Positions 53,078 through 61,752 of a DNA stretch of 64,000 nucleotides are shown in pieces. The stretch covers positions 124,001 to 188,000 of the forward strand of contig QAZA01000050.1 of the NCBI GenBank assembly GCA_003054695.1. Reading direction: 5' to 3'. Source of the stretch: Verrucomicrobia bacterium LW23 (GTDB lineage Bacteria > Verrucomicrobiota > Verrucomicrobiia > Methylacidiphilales > UBA1321). The notes below the pieces were generated by a model, which searched no databases, was not told the origin of the DNA, and saw only the letters and a program-made list of their open reading frames with translations. A program made the position numbers and the translations under genes. How positions within the stretch are numbered: the stretch's first letter is position 1; every line of letters starts with the position of its first letter.

Positions 53078-55288
53078 TTACTCCGCCTCCAGATCCGCAA
53101 TGCGCATGGCATGCGCAGGCAGGGCGGCCAGCTCCAGCAACCCGTTGTGCATCAAAAACCTGGGCACGCCCGCCCCCGTGGGCAGCGGAGCGGAGAGCGA
53201 CAACCGCCACTGCGCAGCACCATCCAGCCCCAGGTCCGCCAGCGCCACCGACACCGGCGCCGCTTCATCCCGCATATTATATAGCGCCACACGGTGCGTC
53301 GGACGCCGGCCGTCCGCAAAGCTGAAGCGGCACGCCACCAGCTCTCCCTCGGCGCTCAGCACCATGCGGTGGTCAAACGGCACGCGTGGCGCCGCCCAAA
53401 AGGCCTGCGCCACCGCCGCGTTGCGCGCCGTCCAGCCGCCGGGCAAATCCGCCGTGGCAAACACGCCGCCGCACAGGCCAAGCGTAGCCGTAAGCAAGTG
53501 CCGCTCCTCCTCCGTACTGGGCAGCACCCCCTGCAGCAGGTGAAACGGCCCCGGGTCCGACACCCACCACACCCCGTTTACCGCGCCGCACGCCAGCGCC
53601 GCAAACAGTGTGGCCTTGATGTTGCGCCAGCCCGCCATTGCCGCCGCCAGCATGGTGGTGCCGTGCACGGGGATTCCTGACGCGCCGGCAATCGTCGCGA
53701 TATCCACATAGCCGATGGCGCAGCGATCCGGCGTGCCCAGTCCGGCCAGCAGCCGAACGTCCGGGCCGGCCGCCTGCCGCAGCAGCGCGTGCAAGCCGCG
53801 TAGCGTCTCCATGGCCGTACGCGTGCGATCCACCGCCATGCGGCCGGTGGCGAGGGTGTGGGTGTAGTCCACCTGAATCAACCGCCAGCCGCCGCGCGTC
53901 AGCGCCTCGATGTTCTCGGTAATAACCTGTTGCGCTCCAGGATGATCCGGATCCAGAAAATACGTGCGCCCGCCCCATCGCGTGGTGTACAGGCAGGGCT
54001 CGCCCTTCTCCCCGCGCTGCAGCAGCTCCGGGCACTCCCGCGCCAGTTGGTGGCTCTCATGCACCGCGGTGGGGGCGATGCGAATGCCAGGCGCAAAGCC
54101 GTGGCGCTCCATAAACTCCGGCAGCGCCGCCCAGCGCTCCGCAAACGCTTTGTTGGGCGACCAGTCGCCCGGACACTTCTCGTACCCGTCGCCCACCAGC
54201 AACATGCGGCCGCCGGGCGGTATGGGCCAGCTCTCAAACTGCCGCAGCGCCTCCCCAATCGCATCGGGACGCGCCACCGTCTCCGCGTCGGCAGCCGTAG
54301 CCGCCACCAGCCCCCGGGGCAGCAGCGATACCCGGTGCCCCACCGGCGGCGGGGCCGGCTGAGGAGGCGCCAGCTCCTCCGCGCACGCCTGCGCCCACAG
54401 CCGTAGCCCCGCCTGCCAGTCCCCGCACCATAGCAGCGCCCCCTCCAGCTCGCGCGTGGTGCCGGGCTCCAGCACAACGTTGTCCAGCCGCACGCCCATG
54501 TAAAGGCGCTGCGGAAACGCGCCCGTCGTGAGGCCAATCTCCCCAAATGCGGTGCCCGGCCCCGTAAAGCCGATGCCCCAGCCCGTACCGCCGTCCCACG
54601 TGCGCAGCACGGCAGCCGCATCGGTGGATATTGCCCAGTCCGGCGCATCGTGCACGGGATCCGCCAGCAGCCGGTACGCACCGCCGCTGCCGGACCACTG
54701 CCTGTGCCACGTGTCGCGCGTCGGCGCAATGCGATCCTCCGGATGCCGAAGGCGCGGCGCGGGAAAGCCGCTCGGCCGCAGCTCCAGCAGCCCCGCCGCC
54801 TCACGCACCACCCCGTCCAGATAATGCACGCGCGCCAGCTCCAGGGGCTCGTCCGACTTGCTGATAAGCGTGGCGCGAATTTCCCACGCCCCCGTGCGCC
54901 CGTACGGCCGCAGCGCCACATCCAGGTCCATATGCTCCGTCAACCCGCGAAAGCTTACCTGAAAGTCCGACATGCTCGCGTTCTCCCAGTACCGCGCTAC
55001 CGCCATGCGCCAGCGCTCCTCGCCGGGGCGCCGCCAGGCAATCGTGGGTCGGCAGTTCACGATCTCCGGAGGGCGGGCCGGCGCGGGATCGGGCAAACCC
55101 TCCGCCGGGGTGGCCTCCGCAACAGCCTGCGAGCCTGTCGGCACCTCCTCCGGCGCCGACGCAGCCGGAATTTCCACGCCGTCCGTCATCACCACCGAAA
55201 GCTCCGGCTCCGCAGCGATATCAAGCCGCGCCGAGCCAAGCGTAAAGCGGATGGGCGTAAGCCTTGTGGGAGCAAGATTATGCGACAT
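53078..55288 (-). CDS. GH36-like glycoside hydrolase
   Basis: 736 residues from the ATG at 55288; a GTG at 55312 is an alternative. The N-terminal half is a beta-rich domain. The catalytic barrel (about 360-620) shows GDGYEKCPGDWSPN, HGFAPGIRIAP, a probable nucleophile Asp in LIQVDYTH, and DRCAIGYVDIATIAGASG, where the usual GH36 acid/base Asp position is not evident. The final all-beta domain is typical for the clan. It is probably an alpha-galactosidase-type enzyme, but the acid/base question leaves activity open. No signal peptide. Confidence 0.72.
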   Translation of the reverse strand: MSHNLAPTRLTPIRFTLGSARLDIAAEPELSVVMTDGVEIPAASAPEEVPTGSQAVAEATPAEGLPDPAPARPPEIVNCRPTIAWRRPGEERWRMAVARYWENASMSDFQVSFRGLTEHMDLDVALRPYGRTGAWEIRATLISKSDEPLELARVHYLDGVVREAAGLLELRPSGFPAPRLRHPEDRIAPTRDTWHRQWSGSGGAYRLLADPVHDAPDWAISTDAAAVLRTWDGGTGWGIGFTGPGTAFGEIGLTTGAFPQRLYMGVRLDNVVLEPGTTRELEGALLWCGDWQAGLRLWAQACAEELAPPQPAPPPVGHRVSLLPRGLVAATAADAETVARPDAIGEALRQFESWPIPPGGRMLLVGDGYEKCPGDWSPNKAFAERWAALPEFMERHGFAPGIRIAPTAVHESHQLARECPELLQRGEKGEPCLYTTRWGGRTYFLDPDHPGAQQVITENIEALTRGGWRLIQVDYTHTLATGRMAVDRTRTAMETLRGLHALLRQAAGPDVRLLAGLGTPDRCAIGYVDIATIAGASGIPVHGTTMLAAAMAGWRNIKATLFAALACGAVNGVWWVSDPGPFHLLQGVLPSTEEERHLLTATLGLCGGVFATADLPGGWTARNAAVAQAFWAAPRVPFDHRMVLSAEGELVACRFSFADGRRPTHRVALYNMRDEAAPVSVALADLGLDGAAQWRLSLSAPLPTGAGVPRFLMHNGLLELAALPAHAMRIADLEAE

Positions 55289-55475
55289 GGCGTGTTGCGT
55301 TGCGTCGATCACCCGCTAGTGAAGTGCAAACGCGCGAAAATGTCGCCTTTAAAGAAGAATCCGGCGACAAATATCTCCTTTCACCCATGTGGCAGGAGGG
55401 CCGTCATCGCCACAAATTTGTTACACAGCTGTACATAGCGGCCCCGCCCATGCTAGGCTCTAGTCACCGCCCGGC

Positions 55476-58400
55476 ATGAAGATCCAGCACCTTACGCTCC
55501 TCAACCTCAACTCCTTACGCGGCAAACACCTGATCGACTTTGAGGCATCGCCCCTTCGCGACTGCGGCCTCTTCGCCATCACCGGGCCCACCGGCTCCGG
55601 CAAAACCACGTTGCTGGACGCCATCACCCTCGCCCTCTACGGACGCGTCGTGCGCTTCGGCCGCTCCAGCCCGGACGAAATCATGTCGCGCGGCGAAACG
55701 GAGTCCTTTGCGGAGGTCATCTTCAGTACCGGCTCGCCCCGGGCCCTGGGCGACGACACCGCATCCCCCATCCCCGCAAAAACTTACAAAGCGCGATGGG
55801 CCCGCCGTCGCACCAAAAGCGGCGTTGCCCAGGCCCCTAAACGTGAGCTGTCCGAGCACCCGGGCGGCGTCGTCATCGCATCGCAAGCCAACGACGTCAA
55901 CGAAGCCGTCGCCACTATTACCGGCCTCGACTTCGATCGCTTCCAGAAATCCGCCCTTCTTGCCCAGGGCGAGTTCGCCGCCTTCCTTAGAGCCGGCGCT
56001 GAGGACCGTAAAGCATTACTCGAGCGCATTACCGGCACCGAAATTTACGCTGAGTTGGAGGACATGGCGCGCGACATCGCCGAGCAACGCCGCAAGGAGC
56101 TCGACCTGATTCTCGTCCAACTGAGCGCCACCCCGCCCCTGACCGACGCGGAACTGGAGCAGCGCCGCCGCGACGAAGCGGCCGTAACCGCGGAGATCGA
56201 GCAGCGCACGGCCCAAATCGCCACCCTGCGCACCACCCTGGCCATCCGGCAGCAGCTTGACCAGCTTGCCGCGGCCGCAGAAGCCCGCCGTATCGATCTC
56301 CAACACGCTCGCGAAGCCATCGACTTCCATCGGAGCGACCTCGGCAGTCTCGAAGCCGACCGCCACGCCCGCCCCCTGGAGCCGCACCTTCGCGAACACG
56401 ACCGCCTTTGCGCCGAAAGCCTTGCCCTGCAACGTGATGCAGCAGCCGCCGAAACCCTGGCCAAAGAGCGCGCCCAGGCCGCCCGCCTTGCCGAAGCCAC
56501 CCTGGCCGCCGCCAAAAACCAGGCCGCCGCCATTCGCCGCGACATCGAGACCCGCACGCCCACCTGGGATGCCATGCTCGCCATGGACGCCGCCATTCGC
56601 GAGCGAGAATCCGCACTGGCCCCCCTGCGCCTTGCCGCAGCCGACCAGGACACCAAATGGCGCGCCGCCGAACGCGAACTGGAGGCCGCCCGCAACGCCA
56701 TGGCGGCCGCGGCAGAACGCGCCGACGAACTGCGTAAGTGGCTCAACGCCAACGCCGGACTCGCGTCTCTGGCCCCACGGATTGAGCACCTGACCCACCT
56801 GTGTGCCCGGGCAGAAGCCGCGCAGGCCAGGGCCACCGCCCTGCACACCGAAGCCGAAGCGATTTCCGCAACGCAGTCCGAAACCCGTAAAGCCCTGACT
56901 ACCTGTCAGTTGCAAAGCCAGGGGATGCAGGAAAAGATTGCCCGCCAGGAGCAGCACGCCCTTCAGCAAAACGGGGAGCTGGACCAGCTCCTCCGGGGCG
57001 CAACCATCGCAACCCTGGAGAGCAACCGCGATAAGCTATTGTCACTCCAGACTTTACACGGCCGCGCAGAACACGCCGCGCATAAGCTGGCGGAGCTGGA
57101 CACCACTCTTTTCGCCGAGCGCAATCTGCTTGCCACGACGCAGGCAAAAATCACCCAACTCCAACAACGTCAACAAGATATCGCCAGGAGGCTTCCGCAG
57201 GCAACCGAACGCGCCAGCCTCCTGCGCCGGCAGTTCGATCTCGAGCGACGCGTTCTCGATCTCGAAACCGAGCGACACCGCCTCGCCGAAAACTGCCCGT
57301 GCCCCCTCTGCGGCTCCCTGGACCATCCCTACGCCCTCGCCTCGCCCGCGCCCAACATCTCCGAAACCGAGCGCCAAACCCTTGACACGGAGAAGCTTGC
57401 GCAGCAACTTACCATCGAATCCGCGCGAACTGCAGGCGATCTCTCCACCGTTCTCAACACCAAAGCCTCGCTCGAGGAACGCATTGCCACCGCAGCAAAA
57501 TCCCGCACGGCAGCCCTGGGCGAGCTCACATCCGCCCTGGCCGAAGCTGCGGACTGGCCCCATATCGAGGCGCATGTCAACGCCTTCGCAACAAGTCCGG
57601 CCCAGGATTTCCATCCCCTTACCGCCCAATATCTTGCGGAAGCCAGGCAAGCGCTTTCCAACGATCTGGCAGCCCTCGGCGACCGTATCCGCGCCGCCCG
57701 CACCCTCCGGCAGTCCCTGGATGCCACCCGGCAGTCGATCCTCCTCACCCGACAGGAGGAATCCACCTTAGTCCTTGCCACCGAACGACTTGAGCAGCAG
57801 CTCACCCAACTCGACGCCAAAGCCGGGGAGATGCGCCTTCACGCCCACAAGGCCTCTGCCGAAAAGACCGAAGCCCTCGCGGAAATCGAGGAACTCCTTG
57901 CCGGCACGGGTGTAACACTCCCCGATGGCAACGTGCCGGTCTCCCAACGCAACATCCCCAATCCCAACTGGTTACGCCAAGCCAAAGATTCCGTGACAGC
58001 CTGGTCTGCACGCACGGCGGAGCTCCCCGCGCTCGACAAGATCCAAGCCGAAGCCGCCGGCCGAGTCGAAGTCGCCACCGGCCTTGAGCGCCATCTCCAC
58101 GCCGCCCGACAACAGAGCAGCACGCAACTTCTTGAGGCTGAGGCATCTGTGAGAAGCGAGAGTGCCGTCCGGACAGAACGCTACGGCCCAGCCAACCCCA
58201 CTGCCGAACGCGCCGAACGCACCACCGCCCTTGCCCAAGCTGAAAGGAAAGCGGCCACGACCGAAACAACTGTCTCCGAAGCACTTAGGCAGGAAGCACT
58301 GGCAACCGCCCGCCAGGCCCAGCTCTCTGAGCATCTGGCTCTGTCCCAAACTCGTGAAGCCTCTGCCGTTCAACAACTTAACCAGGTCTGTGCAACTCTC

Positions 58401-59414
58401 GGCATTACACCGGATGTCGCCCGAAAGCAACTCCTCTCCCAAGCCGACCGGGAACGCCTCGAGGCTCTCGATGCCCGCCTCCACTCCACGCTGGCAGCCG
58501 CCACGTCAGAATCTACAGCTGCCGAGAGCATCCTAAGAGAGAAAGTCCGCGCCGCCAAGGAAACATGCCCGGCATCCCAAGCTCCTGCCGCCCAGTTACT
58601 CACCGAGCTCTCAAGCACCGAACAGGCCGCCATCGCCGCCCATCAGGAAAAGGGTCGCATCTCCGGCGAGATCCAGCGCGATGCCGAAATTCGCGCCGCC
58701 AAAAGCCAGGCCATGGAAGCCCGCGCCGCCGCCCGCAAGGAGGCCACTCGATGGTCTGACCTCGCCCGCGTCCTCGGCCACGGCACGCGTAAGCCGTTCT
58801 CCCGCTTTGCGCAAAACCTTACGCTTAGCCGACTTACAGCGCTCGCCAACATCCACCTTACCAAGCTGAACGACCGCTACCGCCTGGAGCGCCGCGGCGA
58901 CAAGGATATGGAGCTCGAAGTCGTCGACGGCTACCAGTCCAACGCGCGTCGCACTGTCGAGTCCCTCTCCGGCGGCGAAACGTTCCTTGTCAGCCTGGCC
59001 CTCGCCCTCGGCCTCTCGGACCTCGCCTCGCGCCGGGTGCGCATCGACAGCCTGTTCATTGATGAAGGCTTCGGCTCGCTCGACGCGGACGCCCTCGACA
59101 TCGCCATCGGCGTGCTTGAGAATCTACAGGCGGGTGGCAAGCTCGTCGGCATCATCTCGCACGTCGATCTCATCCGCGAACGCATCGCAACCCGCATCAA
59201 CGTCCAGCGCCTGGGTGGCGGCTTCAGCTCTCTTTCCCTGGTACCCGCAACGCCCGTCACAACTGCCGAAGGCACTACGCAACTCTCTCTTTACGAGCAA
59301 CTTGCAGCGCCAACGCCCCCTGCCTCCACAACAATACGCCGTCGCGCGCCGGCCCAGCGCCCGCCTGGCTCAGCGGAGCCGAAGCACGAACTTGATCAGG
59401 CAACACTCTTGTAA
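55476..59414 (+). CDS. sbcC: SbcC-like exonuclease subunit (SMC/Rad50 family)
   Basis: 1312 residues, with an ATG at 55476. Walker A GPTGSGKTTLLD lies at about 37-48 and a long coiled-coil region with a zinc hook CPLC near 608 is visible. The C-terminal lobe has LSGGETFLVSLALAL (about 1164) and Walker B FIDEGFGSLD. Together with SbcD it processes DNA hairpins and ends. sbcD is normally next to it but is absent in this window; the upstream neighbour is the divergent GH36-like gene. An Arg/Pro-rich tail follows the domain. Confidence 0.93.
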   Translation: MKIQHLTLLNLNSLRGKHLIDFEASPLRDCGLFAITGPTGSGKTTLLDAITLALYGRVVRFGRSSPDEIMSRGETESFAEVIFSTGSPRALGDDTASPIPAKTYKARWARRRTKSGVAQAPKRELSEHPGGVVIASQANDVNEAVATITGLDFDRFQKSALLAQGEFAAFLRAGAEDRKALLERITGTEIYAELEDMARDIAEQRRKELDLILVQLSATPPLTDAELEQRRRDEAAVTAEIEQRTAQIATLRTTLAIRQQLDQLAAAAEARRIDLQHAREAIDFHRSDLGSLEADRHARPLEPHLREHDRLCAESLALQRDAAAAETLAKERAQAARLAEATLAAAKNQAAAIRRDIETRTPTWDAMLAMDAAIRERESALAPLRLAAADQDTKWRAAERELEAARNAMAAAAERADELRKWLNANAGLASLAPRIEHLTHLCARAEAAQARATALHTEAEAISATQSETRKALTTCQLQSQGMQEKIARQEQHALQQNGELDQLLRGATIATLESNRDKLLSLQTLHGRAEHAAHKLAELDTTLFAERNLLATTQAKITQLQQRQQDIARRLPQATERASLLRRQFDLERRVLDLETERHRLAENCPCPLCGSLDHPYALASPAPNISETERQTLDTEKLAQQLTIESARTAGDLSTVLNTKASLEERIATAAKSRTAALGELTSALAEAADWPHIEAHVNAFATSPAQDFHPLTAQYLAEARQALSNDLAALGDRIRAARTLRQSLDATRQSILLTRQEESTLVLATERLEQQLTQLDAKAGEMRLHAHKASAEKTEALAEIEELLAGTGVTLPDGNVPVSQRNIPNPNWLRQAKDSVTAWSARTAELPALDKIQAEAAGRVEVATGLERHLHAARQQSSTQLLEAEASVRSESAVRTERYGPANPTAERAERTTALAQAERKAATTETTVSEALRQEALATARQAQLSEHLALSQTREASAVQQLNQVCATLGITPDVARKQLLSQADRERLEALDARLHSTLAAATSESTAAESILREKVRAAKETCPASQAPAAQLLTELSSTEQAAIAAHQEKGRISGEIQRDAEIRAAKSQAMEARAAARKEATRWSDLARVLGHGTRKPFSRFAQNLTLSRLTALANIHLTKLNDRYRLERRGDKDMELEVVDGYQSNARRTVESLSGGETFLVSLALALGLSDLASRRVRIDSLFIDEGFGSLDADALDIAIGVLENLQAGGKLVGIISHVDLIRERIATRINVQRLGGGFSSLSLVPATPVTTAEGTTQLSLYEQLAAPTPPASTTIRRRAPAQRPPGSAEPKHELDQATLL

Positions 59415-59507
59415 GTGCTTGTGGTTTGTGGTTACCTTAAGAGGCGACACGCGCAATCACACCTCACGCAGGGTTTGCATTGTGTCTGCTTGCCGTACTC
59501 AACTACA

Positions 59508-59708
59508 ATGAATCGCGAAAATCTCCCGCCCCGCCAGGACTATTTCGACTACGCCGCCGTTCGCAGCGCCTGGCGTCTGCGCGAGATGGAAGCCCGCTAC
59601 GCCCAGGAAAAAGCGAACGGAATGCACCACTATCCCCCCGCCCAGCCACCCCCTCCGGCCCGGGCAGAATCTTCAGGGCCTCCATCCCCGACCGATTCAT
59701 CCCCATGA
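59508..59708 (+). CDS. Small 66-aa protein coupled to the PP2C regulator
   Basis: 66 residues from the ATG at 59508 (MNRENLPPRQDYFDYAAVRSAWRLREMEARYAQEKANGM), followed by a Pro-rich tail. The TGA overlaps the next ATG in ATGA (59705-59708), strong evidence that it is translated and coupled. The front half is Arg/Glu-rich helical. It has no recognised family. It may be a binding partner of the phosphatase. Confidence 0.72.
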   Translation: MNRENLPPRQDYFDYAAVRSAWRLREMEARYAQEKANGMHHYPPAQPPPPARAESSGPPSPTDSSP

Positions 59709-61516
59709 ACACAACCGCCTCAGCACGAAAGCTTTCCGTAGCGGAGTGGTCCGAGTGCCACATCCCGCCTGATTTTGCAGCCGTGACTGAGGCCATGGCG
59801 TTTGTCGAGGACTACTGCCGCGCCAGGGGCCTGCGGAAAAGCTTGTGGCCCAACATGTTGCTGGCCATGACAGAGGCCGCAAACAACGCGGTGGAACACG
59901 GCTGCAAGGGACTGACACCGGCCTCTCCAGATGCCCTCCCCATCCGCCTCAAATGGAGCTGGCAAGGCAGCCGCTTTACCATGGAAATTACCGACCCGGG
60001 CTCTTTTGTGCCGCCACCGGGCCACGGGGAGCTTCCAACCGACCCAACCGCCGAAGGCGGCCGAGGCGCCTATCTCATCGCACAACTTGCTCTCTCTGTA
60101 CAACATACACTTACGGAAAGCAGCCATAGCTTGCGCCTGGAGTTCGACGTCGGCGAGCCTACCTGGACACCAGGCGATGCCGCCGAGCTGGAGGAAACCA
60201 TCAACAGCATGGCAGAGGACCTCAGCACCAGTTACGAAAATATCTCCGCACTCTTTCGCTTTGCGGAGGAGCTCGCAACCTCCGACACCTTCGGCGCCTT
60301 TACGCAAAAGGCCCTGAAACGCCTTCTCGCCCTTGTTCGCGGAAACCTCGCGTACCTGCGGCTGTTGCACAGCGACGACCAGCAACTCCATCTCACCTCG
60401 TCCCTCGCCTCGCAGGGCGGATCGGTCACCCCGCTGCAACCCCTTGTGCCTGTTGCATCTGCGTGGACGGAAGCCACCGCCTGCGCGGGCCGGCGCGAGC
60501 TTACTGTTGAGGATTGCGCCGCGCTGCAGCCGGGCGATCCGATGCGGAACATCCCGGGTAGCGCGGTTGTCGCGCCTGTCTTTTTTCAGGAGGGTATCGT
60601 CGGTTGCCTCGTCGTTACCCGCCCGCTGGGGGCCGAGTATTTCTCCGCCGGCGAGACTGCGCTGGTGCGGGTGGTCGCAGACTTTCTGGGGGTAGTCTAC
60701 ACCACGCATGTCCTTCAACAGCAACGACAAGCGCAACTTCAGCTTCGTCGTGAACTTCAGATTGCGTCCGACATCCAGCAATCGCTGCTTCCCCGGCACT
60801 TTCCCCATGCGGGCGATTACCGCGTGTTCGGCCTGTGCCACTCCGCGCAACATGTTGGTGGCGACTACTTTGACGTGATTGAACTGCCGGAACGCAACGG
60901 CATGCTGCTTGTCATGGCCGACGTCATGGGCAAAGGCGTCCCGGCCTCCCTACTGGCCAGCAACATGCGCTCCGCGGTTCGGGCACGCACCGCCCTTGCC
61001 GAAGATCCCGGCCGACTTCTCACCGAGCTGAACCACCAGCTTGTGCCGGACCTGGAGCGGCTGGAGATGTTCATTACTGCGCAAATTGTTTGGGTAAGCC
61101 AGGTTACGCACGAGATGCTACTGGCAAACGCCGGCCACTGCCCGCTTATTGTCATCAAGGGCGTCGACAGCCAGCCGCTCCTGGCGGGCAAGCGCAGCTT
61201 CCCGATCGGCATCATGCCTACCGCCCAATTCGAGTCGGAAACCATACCGCTGCCCCCCGGCAGCCGCGTACTCATGCTTACCGACGGCCTGTACGAAGTC
61301 GAAAATGAGGCCGAGGAAATGCTTGGCCAGCAAGCACTTGCAGCGCGCCTGCCTGAGCTTTGGGAGTGCGACGATCCTGCCCGTTTTTGTGAGCGGTTGC
61401 TGCACTTTGTGCGAGGCTACTGCAGCGCCGGCGCCATGTCGGACGACTGTACACTGCTGGCATTCCAGAGGGTAACAACGCGGGTATCCCATGCGGATGG
61501 GATCGCATCGCAGTAA
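59705..61516 (+). CDS. HATPase / GAF / PP2C (SpoIIE-type) regulatory phosphatase
   Basis: 603 residues from the ATG at 59705; a frame opening at 59480 is not used, since the ATGA overlap fixes this start. Residues about 10-150 form an RsbW/SpoIIAB-like ATPase with the N-box AMTEAANNAVEHG, then DPG and GGRGAYLI. A helical linker is followed by a GAF-like domain (about 195-345). The C-terminal SpoIIE phosphatase (about 350-590) has DIQQSLLP, GGDYFDVIEL, ADVMGKGVPA, LANAGHCPL, LMLTDGLYE and MSDDCTLL. It thus combines kinase and phosphatase of a partner-switch type pathway in one chain, probably acting on an STAS-domain protein not present here. Confidence 0.9.
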   Translation: MNTTASARKLSVAEWSECHIPPDFAAVTEAMAFVEDYCRARGLRKSLWPNMLLAMTEAANNAVEHGCKGLTPASPDALPIRLKWSWQGSRFTMEITDPGSFVPPPGHGELPTDPTAEGGRGAYLIAQLALSVQHTLTESSHSLRLEFDVGEPTWTPGDAAELEETINSMAEDLSTSYENISALFRFAEELATSDTFGAFTQKALKRLLALVRGNLAYLRLLHSDDQQLHLTSSLASQGGSVTPLQPLVPVASAWTEATACAGRRELTVEDCAALQPGDPMRNIPGSAVVAPVFFQEGIVGCLVVTRPLGAEYFSAGETALVRVVADFLGVVYTTHVLQQQRQAQLQLRRELQIASDIQQSLLPRHFPHAGDYRVFGLCHSAQHVGGDYFDVIELPERNGMLLVMADVMGKGVPASLLASNMRSAVRARTALAEDPGRLLTELNHQLVPDLERLEMFITAQIVWVSQVTHEMLLANAGHCPLIVIKGVDSQPLLAGKRSFPIGIMPTAQFESETIPLPPGSRVLMLTDGLYEVENEAEEMLGQQALAARLPELWECDDPARFCERLLHFVRGYCSAGAMSDDCTLLAFQRVTTRVSHADGIASQ

Positions 61517-61752
61517 TGATATATATTTGCTGCGAAATCGTCGAAAATCATTGAGGATTGCTGTGGTATAGGGTAATGATGGAAATCGCAACTGCGCGCC
61601 GATTTGACGATTGAATCCGGGCGAAAAAGGGGATCCTCGCCGTCGCTAATTGCCGGCGCAGCAAGTTGTTGATCAGGAGCCGTTTGGCCATGTTATCCCG
61701 CCAATGTCTTCCTGTACTTTCAGGCGAACTTTTTATCGGAAAGGCCGCAAGC

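Noticed and set aside
59480-59704. 75-codon extension of the PP2C regulator
   Set aside because: The ATGA overlap with the 66-aa gene fixes the start, and the extension is low-complexity.
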